Shown here: positions 1-6,888 of the stretch, in pieces | How the letters are laid out: every line of letters starts with the position of its first letter | Numbering within the stretch: the stretch's first letter is position 1 | NCBI GenBank assembly: GCA_021778975.1 | Contig: JAJYBO010000055.1 | Coordinates: 1-13,060 of the forward strand | From: Deltaproteobacteria bacterium | GTDB lineage: Bacteria > Desulfobacterota > Desulfobacteria > Desulfobacterales > Desulfatirhabdiaceae | Direction: 5' to 3' | DNA: 13,060 bases | Notes under the pieces: model-generated | Seen by the model: only the letters and a program-made list of their open reading frames with translations | Databases searched by the model: none | Told to the model about the DNA's origin: nothing | Position numbers and translations under genes: made by a program

Positions 1-1
1 G

Positions 2-55
2 CTGGATAAATTCGACGACATGGGGTGTCCGCTCAATGGGCTGGGCATCCTGTGA
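2..55 (+). CDS. C-terminal end of an upstream gene (partial, unidentified)
   Basis: One frame is open from the window edge to a TGA at 53-55 and reads LDKFDDMGCPLNGLGIL. Only 17 residues are visible, so no family can be assigned from sequence. In related genomes a short sugar-phosphate isomerase gene (rpiB) often precedes glyA, and the tail could belong to such a protein, but that is a guess from gene order. Support is limited to the open frame and to the repeat and terminator-like hairpin that follow it, as expected downstream of a gene end. Confidence 0.35.
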   Translation: MDKFDDMGCPLNGLGIL

Positions 56-76
56 CAGAGATGCCGTTCGAATTTT

Positions 77-217
77 GACAACTTCGTAAAAAGCCTGCAT
101 GCTGTGTTGCATCCTTCGTCGTTGCGGCGTGACCCAAAGTACGTCTCACCCCTTGCGAATTTGCGCTCTTTGCCCGCGAACTTTTTACAAAGCCGCCCCA
201 AAACAGACTTTTTGCGA
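77..217 (-). repeat. Dispersed intergenic repeat, copy 1 (MITE/REP-like, inverted relative to copy 2)
   Basis: The core at 77-197 is bounded by imperfect inverted ends, GACAACTTCGTAAAAAG at 77-93 and CTTTTTACAAAGCCGCC at 181-197. Its reverse complement aligns along its whole length with 6909-7032, including the shared internal blocks GCGCAAATTC and CGCCGCAACGACGAAGGATG. Similarity continues past the right end: GACTTTTTGC at 206-215 is the counterpart of GTAAAAAGTC at 6891-6900. The element lies between the upstream gene's stop and glyA. No transposase is present, so it would be non-autonomous. A minus-strand open frame across it (33-227) appears spurious. Confidence 0.8.
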
Positions 218-246
218 AACAGTCCATTTTGACTGTTTATTTTTTT
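217..246 (+). terminator. Terminator-like hairpin with T-run upstream of glyA
   Basis: A perfect 8-bp stem, AAACAGTC (217-224) and GACTGTTT (231-238), encloses a 6-nt loop and is followed by A and seven Ts. It resembles an intrinsic terminator, although the stem is AT-rich. It could end the upstream transcript. Because it lies only 23 nt before the glyA start, it could instead attenuate read-through into glyA. No convincing -35/-10 pair was found between the hairpin and glyA. Confidence 0.45.
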
Positions 247-269
247 AAGACTTTTTTCAGAGGTATCGC

Positions 270-1532
270 TTGATTTTATCCAATATCGAACGCATTGACC
301 CGGACATCGCGCGGGTGATTGCACAGGAATATGAACGGCAAGAGAATACGCTGGAGCTGATCGCTTCAGAAAACATCGCCAGCCAGGCGGTGATGGACGC
401 TCAGGGCAGTGTGCTGACCAATAAATACGCCGAAGGATATCCCGCCAAACGGTATTATGGGGGATGTGAATTTGTGGATATGGCGGAAAGCCTTGCGATT
501 GAAAGAGCCAAACGACTTTTTAACGCTACATACGCCAATGTGCAGCCCCACTCCGGATCTCAGGCCAATATGGCGGTTTACTTCGCCATGCTGAACCCCG
601 GAGATACAATTTTGGGGATGAACCTGTCCCACGGCGGCCATCTGACACACGGAAGTCCGGTCAGTTTTTCGGGCAAATTGTTCAAAACCGCCCATTATGG
701 TGTAGATCCGGTCACCGGATGTATTGACTACAATGTGCTGGCCGACATCGCCAAAAAGGTATGTCCCCAGATGATTATCGCCGGTGCAAGCGCATATGCG
801 CGGACGCTTGACTTCGAGGCGTTCGGAAACATCGCCCGGTCCGTCGGCGCGCTTCTCATGGTGGATATGGCCCATATCGCCGGGCTTGTCGCCGCGGGCG
901 TTCACCCGTCCCCGATACCATACGCCGATGTGGTAACCTCGACCACCCACAAAACGCTCCGGGGTCCTCGCGGCGGGTTGATCGTGTCGGCTACGGATTG
1001 TGGCGACAGGCTGAACCGCCAGGTCTTTCCGGGCATTCAGGGCGGCCCGCTCATGCACGTCATTGCAGCCAAGGCCGTCGCCTTTCAGCAGGCGTTGACC
1101 GATGAATTCATATCCTATCAAAAAGCCACCGTAATCAATGCCAGAACCCTTGCCGACAGCTTGATGTCTCACGGCGTTCAGCTCGTATCCGGAGGCACTG
1201 ACAACCACATGATGCTGGCGGATTTAACCAGCCTGAATATCACGGGACGAGACGCCGAGGTCGTTTTGGGAATGGCCGGTGTTACCGTCAACAAAAACGC
1301 CATTCCTTTTGAAACCCGAAGTCCTCAGGTTACCAGCGGTGTCCGAATCGGAACGCCGGCTGTTACCACGCGAGGAATGGGGGTTCCAGAAATGAAGCAA
1401 ATCGCGGCGCTGATAGCCTCGGTGCTGAAAAATCCATCGAATACAACGCTGATAGAGCAAACCCGTGACAGGGTGCATGAACTTTGCCGGGCTTTTCCCG
1501 CGTATCGTCAGGGGGCGGGAGCTATCGTCTGA
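270..1532 (+). CDS. glyA: Serine hydroxymethyltransferase
   Basis: A cytosolic PLP enzyme that converts serine and tetrahydrofolate to glycine and 5,10-methylene-THF, the main entry of one-carbon units for thymidylate and purine synthesis. The protein is 420 residues, the normal size. The N-terminal block LELIASENIAS (about 28-38) and the region NKYAEGYPAKRYYGG (51-65) are typical. D199 and H202 in VDMAHIAG are the cofactor-contacting pair. The Schiff-base lysine is K228 in STTHKTLRGPRGG. The start is TTG at 270, chosen because AGAGG at 259-263 is correctly spaced (6 nt) and the N-terminus fits the family. It heads the eight-gene run ending in nusB; the next gene follows after 10 nt. Methylene-THF made here is also the methyl donor for converting dUMP, the product of the neighbouring deaminase. 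Confidence 0.97.
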   Translation: MILSNIERIDPDIARVIAQEYERQENTLELIASENIASQAVMDAQGSVLTNKYAEGYPAKRYYGGCEFVDMAESLAIERAKRLFNATYANVQPHSGSQANMAVYFAMLNPGDTILGMNLSHGGHLTHGSPVSFSGKLFKTAHYGVDPVTGCIDYNVLADIAKKVCPQMIIAGASAYARTLDFEAFGNIARSVGALLMVDMAHIAGLVAAGVHPSPIPYADVVTSTTHKTLRGPRGGLIVSATDCGDRLNRQVFPGIQGGPLMHVIAAKAVAFQQALTDEFISYQKATVINARTLADSLMSHGVQLVSGGTDNHMMLADLTSLNITGRDAEVVLGMAGVTVNKNAIPFETRSPQVTSGVRIGTPAVTTRGMGVPEMKQIAALIASVLKNPSNTTLIEQTRDRVHELCRAFPAYRQGAGAIV

Positions 1533-1542
1533 AAGGCCGAAA

Positions 1543-2043
1543 ATGCGTGCAACACAGGACAGCGCTTCTTATGAGCCATGTAAAACGACAAAAAACGTCC
1601 GACCTTCCTGGGATGAATATTTCATGGAAATTGCGACACTGGTCGCGACGCGCGCCACATGCCGCAGGCGTTCGGTAGGAGCAGTACTGGTTCGAGACAA
1701 GCGCATTCTTGCCACCGGCTATAACGGAGCGCCGTCGGGGTTGCCGCATTGTCTGGATATCGGGTGTCTGAGAGAAGACTTGAAAGTGGCGTCCGGTCAG
1801 CGCCATGAACTCTGCCGGGGCATTCATGCCGAGCAAAACGCCATCATACAGGCGGCCTGTCACGGTTTTTCCATTCGGGCCGCCACGCTGTATTGCACCC
1901 ATCTCCCATGCGCCATCTGCACCAAGATGATTATCAATGCCGGTATCGAGCGCATATATTACCGGAATGGATATGCCGACGACCTTTCCCTGGCGATGCT
2001 TGAAGAAGCTGGCATTCCCATCGTACAAATATACGGCGGATGA
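1543..2043 (+). CDS. dCMP deaminase (zinc-dependent cytidine/deoxycytidylate deaminase family)
   Basis: Predicted to deaminate dCMP to dUMP, the substrate for thymidylate synthesis. The family includes ComEB of Bacillus and the T4 enzyme. The zinc site is complete: HAE at 95-97 (H95 ligand, E97 catalytic) and PCAIC at 122-126 (C123 and C126). GYNGAPSGLPHC (59-70) and the start of the domain, RPSWDEYFMEIA, are family hallmarks. The frame is open further upstream (to 1465, inside glyA), but ATG 1543 is chosen because AAAGG at 1532-1536 precedes it by 6 nt and it lies just after the glyA stop. Length is then 166 residues, usual for the family. The first ~20 residues are not conserved. It sits between glyA and nrdR, which fits a nucleotide-supply role. 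Confidence 0.9.
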   Translation: MRATQDSASYEPCKTTKNVRPSWDEYFMEIATLVATRATCRRRSVGAVLVRDKRILATGYNGAPSGLPHCLDIGCLREDLKVASGQRHELCRGIHAEQNAIIQAACHGFSIRAATLYCTHLPCAICTKMIINAGIERIYYRNGYADDLSLAMLEEAGIPIVQIYGG

Positions 2044-2056
2044 ACAGGAGCCGCAC

Positions 2057-2527
2057 ATGAAATGCCCGTTTTGCGGAGATATGGAAAACAAGGTGATAGA
2101 TTCCCGGTTGAGCAAGGAAGGCCATGTAATACGTCGCCGGCGAGAATGTTTGCACTGTCAGCGCCGATTTACCACCTACGAGCGGATCGAGGAAATGCCG
2201 CTCATGATTATCAAGAAGGACGGACGGCGGGAAGAATTCTGCCGCGACAAAGTCCGCAGCGGCATCACCCGGGCCTGCGAAAAACGCAATGTCAGTATGA
2301 ACAGCATCGAAGACTTTCTGGATGAACTCGAACAGGAGCTTCGGGAAACCGGTAAGAAAGAAATCCCTTCGTCCGTTGTGGGGGAACGGGTGATGGTTCG
2401 CCTTCACGAACTGGATGAGATTGCGTATGTGCGGTTTGCTTCTGTCTATCGAGAGTTCAAGGATGTCAACGATTTTGTGGAAGAACTGAAAACAATGCTG
2501 GAAAATGGCCGCCATGAAAGATCATGA
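2057..2527 (+). CDS. nrdR: Transcriptional repressor NrdR (zinc ribbon plus ATP-cone)
   Basis: NrdR senses ATP/dATP through its ATP-cone and represses ribonucleotide reductase genes by binding NrdR boxes. The 156-residue product has both parts. The N-terminal zinc ribbon is MKCPFCGDMENKVIDSR with C3/C6 paired to C31/C34 (CLHC), followed by the basic RRRREC and RRFTTYERIE segments. The ATP-cone runs from about 49 to 139, starting at PLMIIKKDGRREEF. The upstream open frame (to 1937) is discarded: ATG 2057 has AGGAG at 2046-2050 and gives the family N-terminus exactly. It starts 13 nt after the deaminase stop, and its 3' end overlaps ribD. No ribonucleotide reductase gene is in the window, so its targets lie elsewhere. 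Confidence 0.96.
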   Translation: MKCPFCGDMENKVIDSRLSKEGHVIRRRRECLHCQRRFTTYERIEEMPLMIIKKDGRREEFCRDKVRSGITRACEKRNVSMNSIEDFLDELEQELRETGKKEIPSSVVGERVMVRLHELDEIAYVRFASVYREFKDVNDFVEELKTMLENGRHERS

Positions 2528-3668
2528 TTTCTACATGCAGATCGCGCTGGCGCTGGCCGAAAAAGCCGCGGGCTATACATCGCCCAACCCGATGGTCGGC
2601 GCGGTGGTGGTGGATGCCTCCGGGCGGATTGTCGGACAGGGCTATCACCGGGCCGTTGGCGAATCTCACGCCGAAGTCAACGCCATTGACGAGGCCGGAG
2701 AAGCGGCCCGGGGCGCAATACTCTATGTCACACTGGAACCCTGCAACCATACGGGGCGGACGCCTCCCTGCACCCGTAAGATACTGGAATCGGGGATTGA
2801 GAACGTGATTGTGGCCATGCCGGATCCCAATCCGTCGGTGGTGGGCGGCGGCAGTGACTATCTGATATCCCATGGGATTGCGGTGACGGTTGGCGTCTGT
2901 GAAGAGGCGGCGCGGCGTCTGAATGAAGCGTTTATCACATATGTCACCACCCGCAGGCCCTTTGTCACCCTCAAATGCGCGATGACGCTGGATGGCCGCA
3001 TCGCCACCCGCACCGGTGATTCCAAATGGATTACCGGTGAAGCCTCCAGGCATTATGTCCATGCACTGCGCCACGCGTCGGATGCCATTCTGGTCGGCGC
3101 CGGCACGGTGCGGAAAGATGATCCTTCGCTGACCGCCCGCATTCCCTTATCTCCGGATGGACGAAAGCCGGTGGATCCTTTGCGGATCGTTCTGGATACG
3201 CGGTTGACAATTTCTGAAACATCCCGAGTACTGCACCTCGATTCAAAAGCGGATACACTGATAGTGACGGGTCCTGAAATATCCGACATCCAGCGAAATA
3301 AGTTTCAGAAAAAGGGGGTTCGTTTTCTGACGGCGCCGTTATATCAGGAGCGCATTGATCTGAACTGGCTGATGGGGTATCTGAAAGAAGAACTGGAGGT
3401 ATCCAGCGTTCTGGTGGAAGGGGGCAGCCGTGTCAGTGCGGCGGCGCTGGCTTCCGGAATTGTGGATAAAATCATGTTTTTCTACGCTCCGAAAATTCTG
3501 GGCGGCGACGACGGCGTCCCTGTTTGTAAGGCGCCCGGTCCAGAATGGATGAAAGACAGTATTTCGATAAAACGGGTTGCCGTGCGCCGGTTCGATGATG
3601 ATATTCTGGTGGAGGGTTATCTGCACCCCGATCCGCGCCCATCCGAAAAGGAAAAACGCAATCCATGA
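2505..3668 (+). CDS. ribD: Bifunctional riboflavin biosynthesis protein RibD (pyrimidine deaminase/reductase)
   Basis: Catalyses the second and third steps from GTP: deamination of the pyrimidinone phosphate, then NADPH-dependent reduction of its ribosyl chain. The deaminase half (about 1-148) has a full zinc site: H55 and E57 in SHAEVNAI, C80 and C89 in PCNHTGRTPPC. The reductase half (about 150-375) starts RPFVTLKCAMTLDGRIA, continues with GDSKWIT and SDAILVGAGTVRKDDP, and includes VLVEGGSRV (302-310) and YAPKILGG (327-334). Total 387 residues, normal for a fused RibD. The start is ATG 2505, overlapping nrdR by 23 nt; ATG 2514 in the same frame (MKDHDFYM) matches the usual N-terminus better and has GGAA about 9 nt upstream, so the true start may be there. 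The overlap implies translational coupling to nrdR. Confidence 0.95.
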   Translation: MAAMKDHDFYMQIALALAEKAAGYTSPNPMVGAVVVDASGRIVGQGYHRAVGESHAEVNAIDEAGEAARGAILYVTLEPCNHTGRTPPCTRKILESGIENVIVAMPDPNPSVVGGGSDYLISHGIAVTVGVCEEAARRLNEAFITYVTTRRPFVTLKCAMTLDGRIATRTGDSKWITGEASRHYVHALRHASDAILVGAGTVRKDDPSLTARIPLSPDGRKPVDPLRIVLDTRLTISETSRVLHLDSKADTLIVTGPEISDIQRNKFQKKGVRFLTAPLYQERIDLNWLMGYLKEELEVSSVLVEGGSRVSAAALASGIVDKIMFFYAPKILGGDDGVPVCKAPGPEWMKDSISIKRVAVRRFDDDILVEGYLHPDPRPSEKEKRNP

Positions 3669-3710
3669 CCATTCATAATGGCGTCACGATTCACGCCGGT
3701 GGTTTTTTTC

Positions 3711-3715
3711 AGGAG
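3711..3715 (+). promoter_or_regulatory. Ribosome binding site that decides the ribE start
   Basis: AGGAG lies only 3 nt before ATG 3719, which is short spacing. The competing start, ATG 3665, overlaps the ribD stop as ATGA but would add 18 residues unlike any riboflavin synthase N-terminus. The family begins with MFTGI, so 3719 is preferred. Confidence 0.6.
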
Positions 3716-3718
3716 ATC

Positions 3719-4378
3719 ATGTTTACAGGGATTATCGAAGGAATGGGAACGCTGATGGCGGTCCGGGCTTCTGAAGGCGGCAGCCGTCTGACGGTGGCAG
3801 CGGATTTCGATCTGACGCGAAGTCGCACTGGCGACAGCATCGCCGTCAATGGCGCATGTCTGACAGCGGTTGAGATATCCGGAAAACGCTTTACCGCTGA
3901 CGTCTCTCCGGAAACTCTGGATAAAACGGCTTTCAAAAATGCCAAAACGGGCGACCGGGTCAATCTGGAACGGGCATTGCGACTTTCCGATCGGATAGAC
4001 GGCCACCTGGTATCCGGCCACATTGACGGGACGGGCGTTATCGAGAGCAAACAGGCCGCCGGAAATGCCGTCGTCGTATCTTTTCGGGTTTCCGAAGATA
4101 TTTCCCGCTACATGATTCCCAAGGGATCCGTGGCCATAGACGGTATCAGTCTGACCATCAACCGGTGTTCCGCCAGGCATTTCGAGGTCAGCATCATTCC
4201 CCATACCGCCAGCCTGACCACCCTCGGTATCAAGAATGCCGGGGACCGGGTGAACATCGAAACCGATATGATCGGCAAATATGTAGAGCGTTTTCTGATG
4301 CCCCACCACACCCCGAAAGAGAACGTGACGGATTCTGGCATAAATATGACGTTTCTGGCCCAATCCGGATTTTTGTGA
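3719..4378 (+). CDS. ribE: Riboflavin synthase, alpha subunit
   Basis: The last step of riboflavin synthesis: dismutation of two 6,7-dimethyl-8-ribityllumazine molecules to riboflavin and the RibD product. The 219-residue protein shows the internal duplication typical of the family. Barrel one (about 1-97) starts MFTGIIEG and contains NGACLTA (44-50). Barrel two (about 98-195) contains the linker motif DGHLVSGHIDG (94-104) and the matching DGISLTI (141-147). MIGKYVERF near the end is also typical. The gene is called ribC in E. coli. It lies 50 nt after ribD. The C-terminal ~25 residues diverge, as is common. Confidence 0.95.
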   Translation: MFTGIIEGMGTLMAVRASEGGSRLTVAADFDLTRSRTGDSIAVNGACLTAVEISGKRFTADVSPETLDKTAFKNAKTGDRVNLERALRLSDRIDGHLVSGHIDGTGVIESKQAAGNAVVVSFRVSEDISRYMIPKGSVAIDGISLTINRCSARHFEVSIIPHTASLTTLGIKNAGDRVNIETDMIGKYVERFLMPHHTPKENVTDSGINMTFLAQSGFL

Positions 4379-4500
4379 CGCGGTCGACTTCAAAACGGCG
4401 ATCCATTCATTTCATTACAGCTTTGTTACAGGTCCGTCGAAAACGACGATATTTATAACTGCATTGCAGGCGCTTATGCACAGGAGATTTATTCAGTATA
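4379..4500 (+). other. 122-nt leader between ribE and ribBA with two small hairpins
   Basis: This is the largest gap in the operon. It holds a 5-bp stem with an AAAA loop (CGTCG 4435-4439, CGACG 4444-4448) and a weaker stem TGCAT 4460-4464 with ATGCA 4476-4480 just before the ribosome binding site. No FMN riboswitch core and no promoter hexamers with acceptable spacing were found. It may be a spacer or a site of translational control; the sequence does not decide. Confidence 0.4.
4482..4486 (+). promoter_or_regulatory. Unusually distant ribosome binding site of ribBA
   Basis: AGGAG here is 14 nt from ATG 4501. No in-frame alternative start lies closer to it, and the protein N-terminus at 4501 matches the family, so the long spacing seems real and may lower initiation efficiency. 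Confidence 0.5.
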
Positions 4501-5715
4501 ATGTCATTGATATCCATAGAACAGGCAATTGAAGACATCAGAGCCGGAAAGATGGTAATTCTGGTGGATGATGAAGACCGGGAAAACGAAGGCGATCTGA
4601 CCATCGCGGCCGAAAAGGTGACACCCGAAATCATTAATTTTATGGCGCGATATGGACGCGGACTTGTTTGTCTGTCCATGACCGGCGAAAAGCTGGACAG
4701 CCTCAACCTTCCCATGATGGTGAAAGACAACACGTCCCCGTTCAACACGGGGTTTACCGTATCCATAGAGGCCCGCCGCGGGGTAACCACCGGTATTTCC
4801 GCGGCGGATCGGGCGACGACAATCCTGACCGCCATTGCCGACGACGCCCGCCCCGGCGACCTCGTGCGACCGGGTCACATTTTTCCGCTTCGGGCCAGAA
4901 AAGGCGGGGTCATGGTGCGCGCCGGCCAAACCGAAGGTTCGGTAGATCTGGCCAGACTGGCCGGATTGAAACCTGCCGGCGTGATCTGCGAAGTCATGAA
5001 CGAAGACGGCACGATGGCCAGATTGCCGGCGCTCGAAAAATTCGGCGAGGAACACGGCATCGGTATCTGCACCATCGCGGACCTGATCGAATATCGAATG
5101 CGGACGGAGTCTTTCGTTCACCGCTCCGTAGAAACCGTGATACCGACATCCTATGCCGGTGAATTCAAAATCGTTGTCTATGAAAACGACATGGACGATC
5201 TGCTGCATGTCGCGCTGGTCAAAGGGAATATTGATTCCGCGAAGCCCGTTCTGGTCCGGGTGCATTCCGAATGTCTGACCGGCGACGTTTTTGGCTCTCT
5301 GCGCTGCGACTGTGGCGATCAACTGCACCGGGCCATGGAGATAATAGACAAAGAAGGCGTGGGCATTCTGCTCTATATTCGCCAGGAAGGTCGGGGCATT
5401 GGTCTTGTCAACAAGCTGAAAGCCTATGTTCTTCAGGATCAGGGCATGGATACGGTCGAGGCCAATATTGAACTGGGATTCAAACCGGATATGCGCAATT
5501 ACGGAATCGGCGCTCAGGTGCTGGCTGATCTGGGGGTGAAGAAGATGAGGCTTTTGACCAACAACCCGAAAAAAATGATCGGTCTGGACGGTTACGGACT
5601 CAGCATTGTCGAACAGATTCCCATTGAAATCGAGCCAAACGAGTTCAATCGCTGTTATCTGGAATGCAAGAAATATAAAATGGGGCATATGCTCCATATT
5701 GATGAAACCCCCTGA
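4501..5715 (+). CDS. ribBA: Bifunctional RibBA: DHBP synthase and GTP cyclohydrolase II
   Basis: A fusion that supplies both branches of riboflavin synthesis. The N-terminal half (about 1-200) converts ribulose-5-phosphate to 3,4-dihydroxy-2-butanone-4-phosphate. It has the acidic loop DDEDRENEGD (23-32), GVTTGISAADRATT (94-107), GHIFPLRA (125-132, H126) and GQTEGSVDLARLAG (142-155). The C-terminal half (about 205-404) opens GTP. It carries the zinc cysteines C258, C269 and C271 in HSECLTGDVFGSLRCDCGD, RQEGRGIGL (294-302), and the tail motif LLTNNPKK. All key motifs of both domains are intact, so both activities are expected. Length 404 is normal. ribH follows after 20 nt. Confidence 0.97.
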   Translation: MSLISIEQAIEDIRAGKMVILVDDEDRENEGDLTIAAEKVTPEIINFMARYGRGLVCLSMTGEKLDSLNLPMMVKDNTSPFNTGFTVSIEARRGVTTGISAADRATTILTAIADDARPGDLVRPGHIFPLRARKGGVMVRAGQTEGSVDLARLAGLKPAGVICEVMNEDGTMARLPALEKFGEEHGIGICTIADLIEYRMRTESFVHRSVETVIPTSYAGEFKIVVYENDMDDLLHVALVKGNIDSAKPVLVRVHSECLTGDVFGSLRCDCGDQLHRAMEIIDKEGVGILLYIRQEGRGIGLVNKLKAYVLQDQGMDTVEANIELGFKPDMRNYGIGAQVLADLGVKKMRLLTNNPKKMIGLDGYGLSIVEQIPIEIEPNEFNRCYLECKKYKMGHMLHIDETP

Positions 5716-5735
5716 TCTGAAATGGAGATGTAGAT

Positions 5736-6206
5736 ATGCCCACAACAATTGAAGCCAAACTGATTGCGGAAGGAAAGAAATTCGCCATTGTGGTCAGCCG
5801 GTTCAACGACTTTATCACAGACCGGCTGGTTGGCGGCGCTGTTGATGCGCTGATCCGCTCCGGAGCATTGGACGCGGACATTGATATCGTCAAGGTGCCG
5901 GGCGCTTTTGAAATTCCACTTGTCGCCAAAAAACTGGCGAAAAAAAACGAATATGACGCGGTCATCTGCCTGGGGGCGGTGATCCGGGGGGCGACCCCGC
6001 ATTTTGACTATGTTTGCGCCGAAGTCAGCAAAGGCATCGCGGCCGTCAGCCTGGAGCATGAAATTCCTGTCATTTTCGGTATCGTTACAACGGATTCCAT
6101 CGAACAGGCGATTGAACGGGCCGGCACAAAAGCCGGTAACAAAGGCTGGCACGCGGCGATATCCGCGATCGAGATGGCCAATTTGATGGAAGACATGGGG
6201 CGATGA
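5736..6206 (+). CDS. ribH: 6,7-dimethyl-8-ribityllumazine synthase
   Basis: Condenses the RibD product (after dephosphorylation) with the DHBP made by RibBA to give the substrate of RibE. Usually an icosahedral or pentameric assembly. The 156-residue protein has the standard motifs: VVSRFNDFIT (19-28, with F23 stacking on the substrate), VPGAFEIP (54-61), GAVIRGATPHFDYV (80-93, catalytic H89), GIVTTDSIEQA (115-125) and the C-terminal GNKGWHAAISAIEMANL. GGAG at 5724-5727 is well spaced from ATG 5736. It completes the rib cluster and is 6 nt from nusB. Confidence 0.97.
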   Translation: MPTTIEAKLIAEGKKFAIVVSRFNDFITDRLVGGAVDALIRSGALDADIDIVKVPGAFEIPLVAKKLAKKNEYDAVICLGAVIRGATPHFDYVCAEVSKGIAAVSLEHEIPVIFGIVTTDSIEQAIERAGTKAGNKGWHAAISAIEMANLMEDMGR

Positions 6207-6212
6207 ATTTTT

Positions 6213-6842
6213 ATGGGGAGTCGTCGAAAATCACGGGAGTTCGCTGTCCAGGCGCTCTTTTTCATGGACATGAACCAAAAATTCACCGAAGAAAATTTAA
6301 CGCTCTTTTGTGAAGATTTCGTTCCGTCATCTGAAGATGTGCGTTCATTTTTTTACCGATTGGTGCGGGGGGTCGCGTGCGGCAGGCGTGACATTGACAT
6401 GCTTGTGGAGCGCTTTTCCAGTAACTGGAAAGTCAGCCGGATGTCCTGTGTGGATCGCAACATCATGCGGATTGCGGTGTTTGAAATGCTGATCTGCAAG
6501 GACATTCCCTTCAAGGTATCCATCAACGAAGCGGTGGATCTGGGGAAAAAATTCGGCACCGAAGAATCCGGTGCTTTTGTGAACGGCATTTTGGACAGTA
6601 TCCGGATTGCCATGGAAACGGAATCTCTTTCCATCGAGGTGGATGAAAACTGTACGATCATTCCTGAAGAACCGGCTATCGAAGGATATGTTCCCTCCCC
6701 TCGCGATATCGCCGGAGAAGCCCGGCAGCCGCTGATCGTGATTGATACCGAAACCTCACCGGAGGCCGAAACATCGGGGCAGGATATGACAGATTTTGAA
6801 GCACCGCCCCCCAAACCACGCAAAAGAACCGTCATCCGGTAA
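6213..6842 (+). CDS. nusB: Transcription antitermination protein NusB with a long C-terminal tail
   Basis: NusB binds boxA RNA together with S10/NusE and promotes antitermination of rRNA operons. The helical NusB domain covers about 1-135: RRKSREFAVQALFFMD at the start, NWKVSRMSCVDRNIMRIAVFEML (71-93), and the signature INEAVDLGKKFGTEESGAFVNGILD (104-128). NusB proteins are usually about 130-170 residues; this one has 209. The extra ~74 residues (136-209) are acidic and proline-rich and end in a basic cluster, PKPRKRTVIR, suggesting a disordered tail of unknown role. No strong Shine-Dalgarno sequence precedes ATG 6213, but the ribH stop is 6 nt upstream, so translation is probably coupled. 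ribH-nusB adjacency is common. It is the last gene of the run. Confidence 0.95.
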   Translation: MGSRRKSREFAVQALFFMDMNQKFTEENLTLFCEDFVPSSEDVRSFFYRLVRGVACGRRDIDMLVERFSSNWKVSRMSCVDRNIMRIAVFEMLICKDIPFKVSINEAVDLGKKFGTEESGAFVNGILDSIRIAMETESLSIEVDENCTIIPEEPAIEGYVPSPRDIAGEARQPLIVIDTETSPEAETSGQDMTDFEAPPPKPRKRTVIR

Positions 6843-6888
6843 ACATTGATGATGCCATCGTAACATATCGAATTTATTGTTGATGTTC

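Noticed and set aside
33..227. Minus-strand 64-codon open frame
   Set aside because: It runs through repeat copy 1 and the hairpin stem and has no plausible protein features; it reflects the repeat sequence rather than a gene.
366..1208. Long minus-strand open frames opposite glyA, and similar ones opposite ribBA (4504-5748) and trpB (7084-8301)
   Set aside because: They are antisense shadows of clearly recognisable genes; their translations show no family motifs and lack ribosome binding sites.
1465..1542. Upstream extension of the dCMP deaminase frame into glyA
   Set aside because: It overlaps the conserved end of glyA, and a better start with a ribosome binding site exists at 1543.
3680..3709. 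Possible attenuator before ribE (GGCGT/ACGCC stem and seven Ts)
   Set aside because: The stem is only 5 bp and the T-run begins 5 nt after it; the T-run merges with the ribE ribosome binding site region, so a terminator is not supported.
4379..4500. FMN riboswitch before ribBA
   Set aside because: The conserved FMN-element core (AGGG..CAGGGTGAAATTCCC-type boxes) was looked for and not seen.
4476..4532. Short open frame of 18 codons overlapping the ribBA start
   Set aside because: No convincing ribosome binding site of its own and no recognisable regulatory peptide pattern; chance occurrence is likely.
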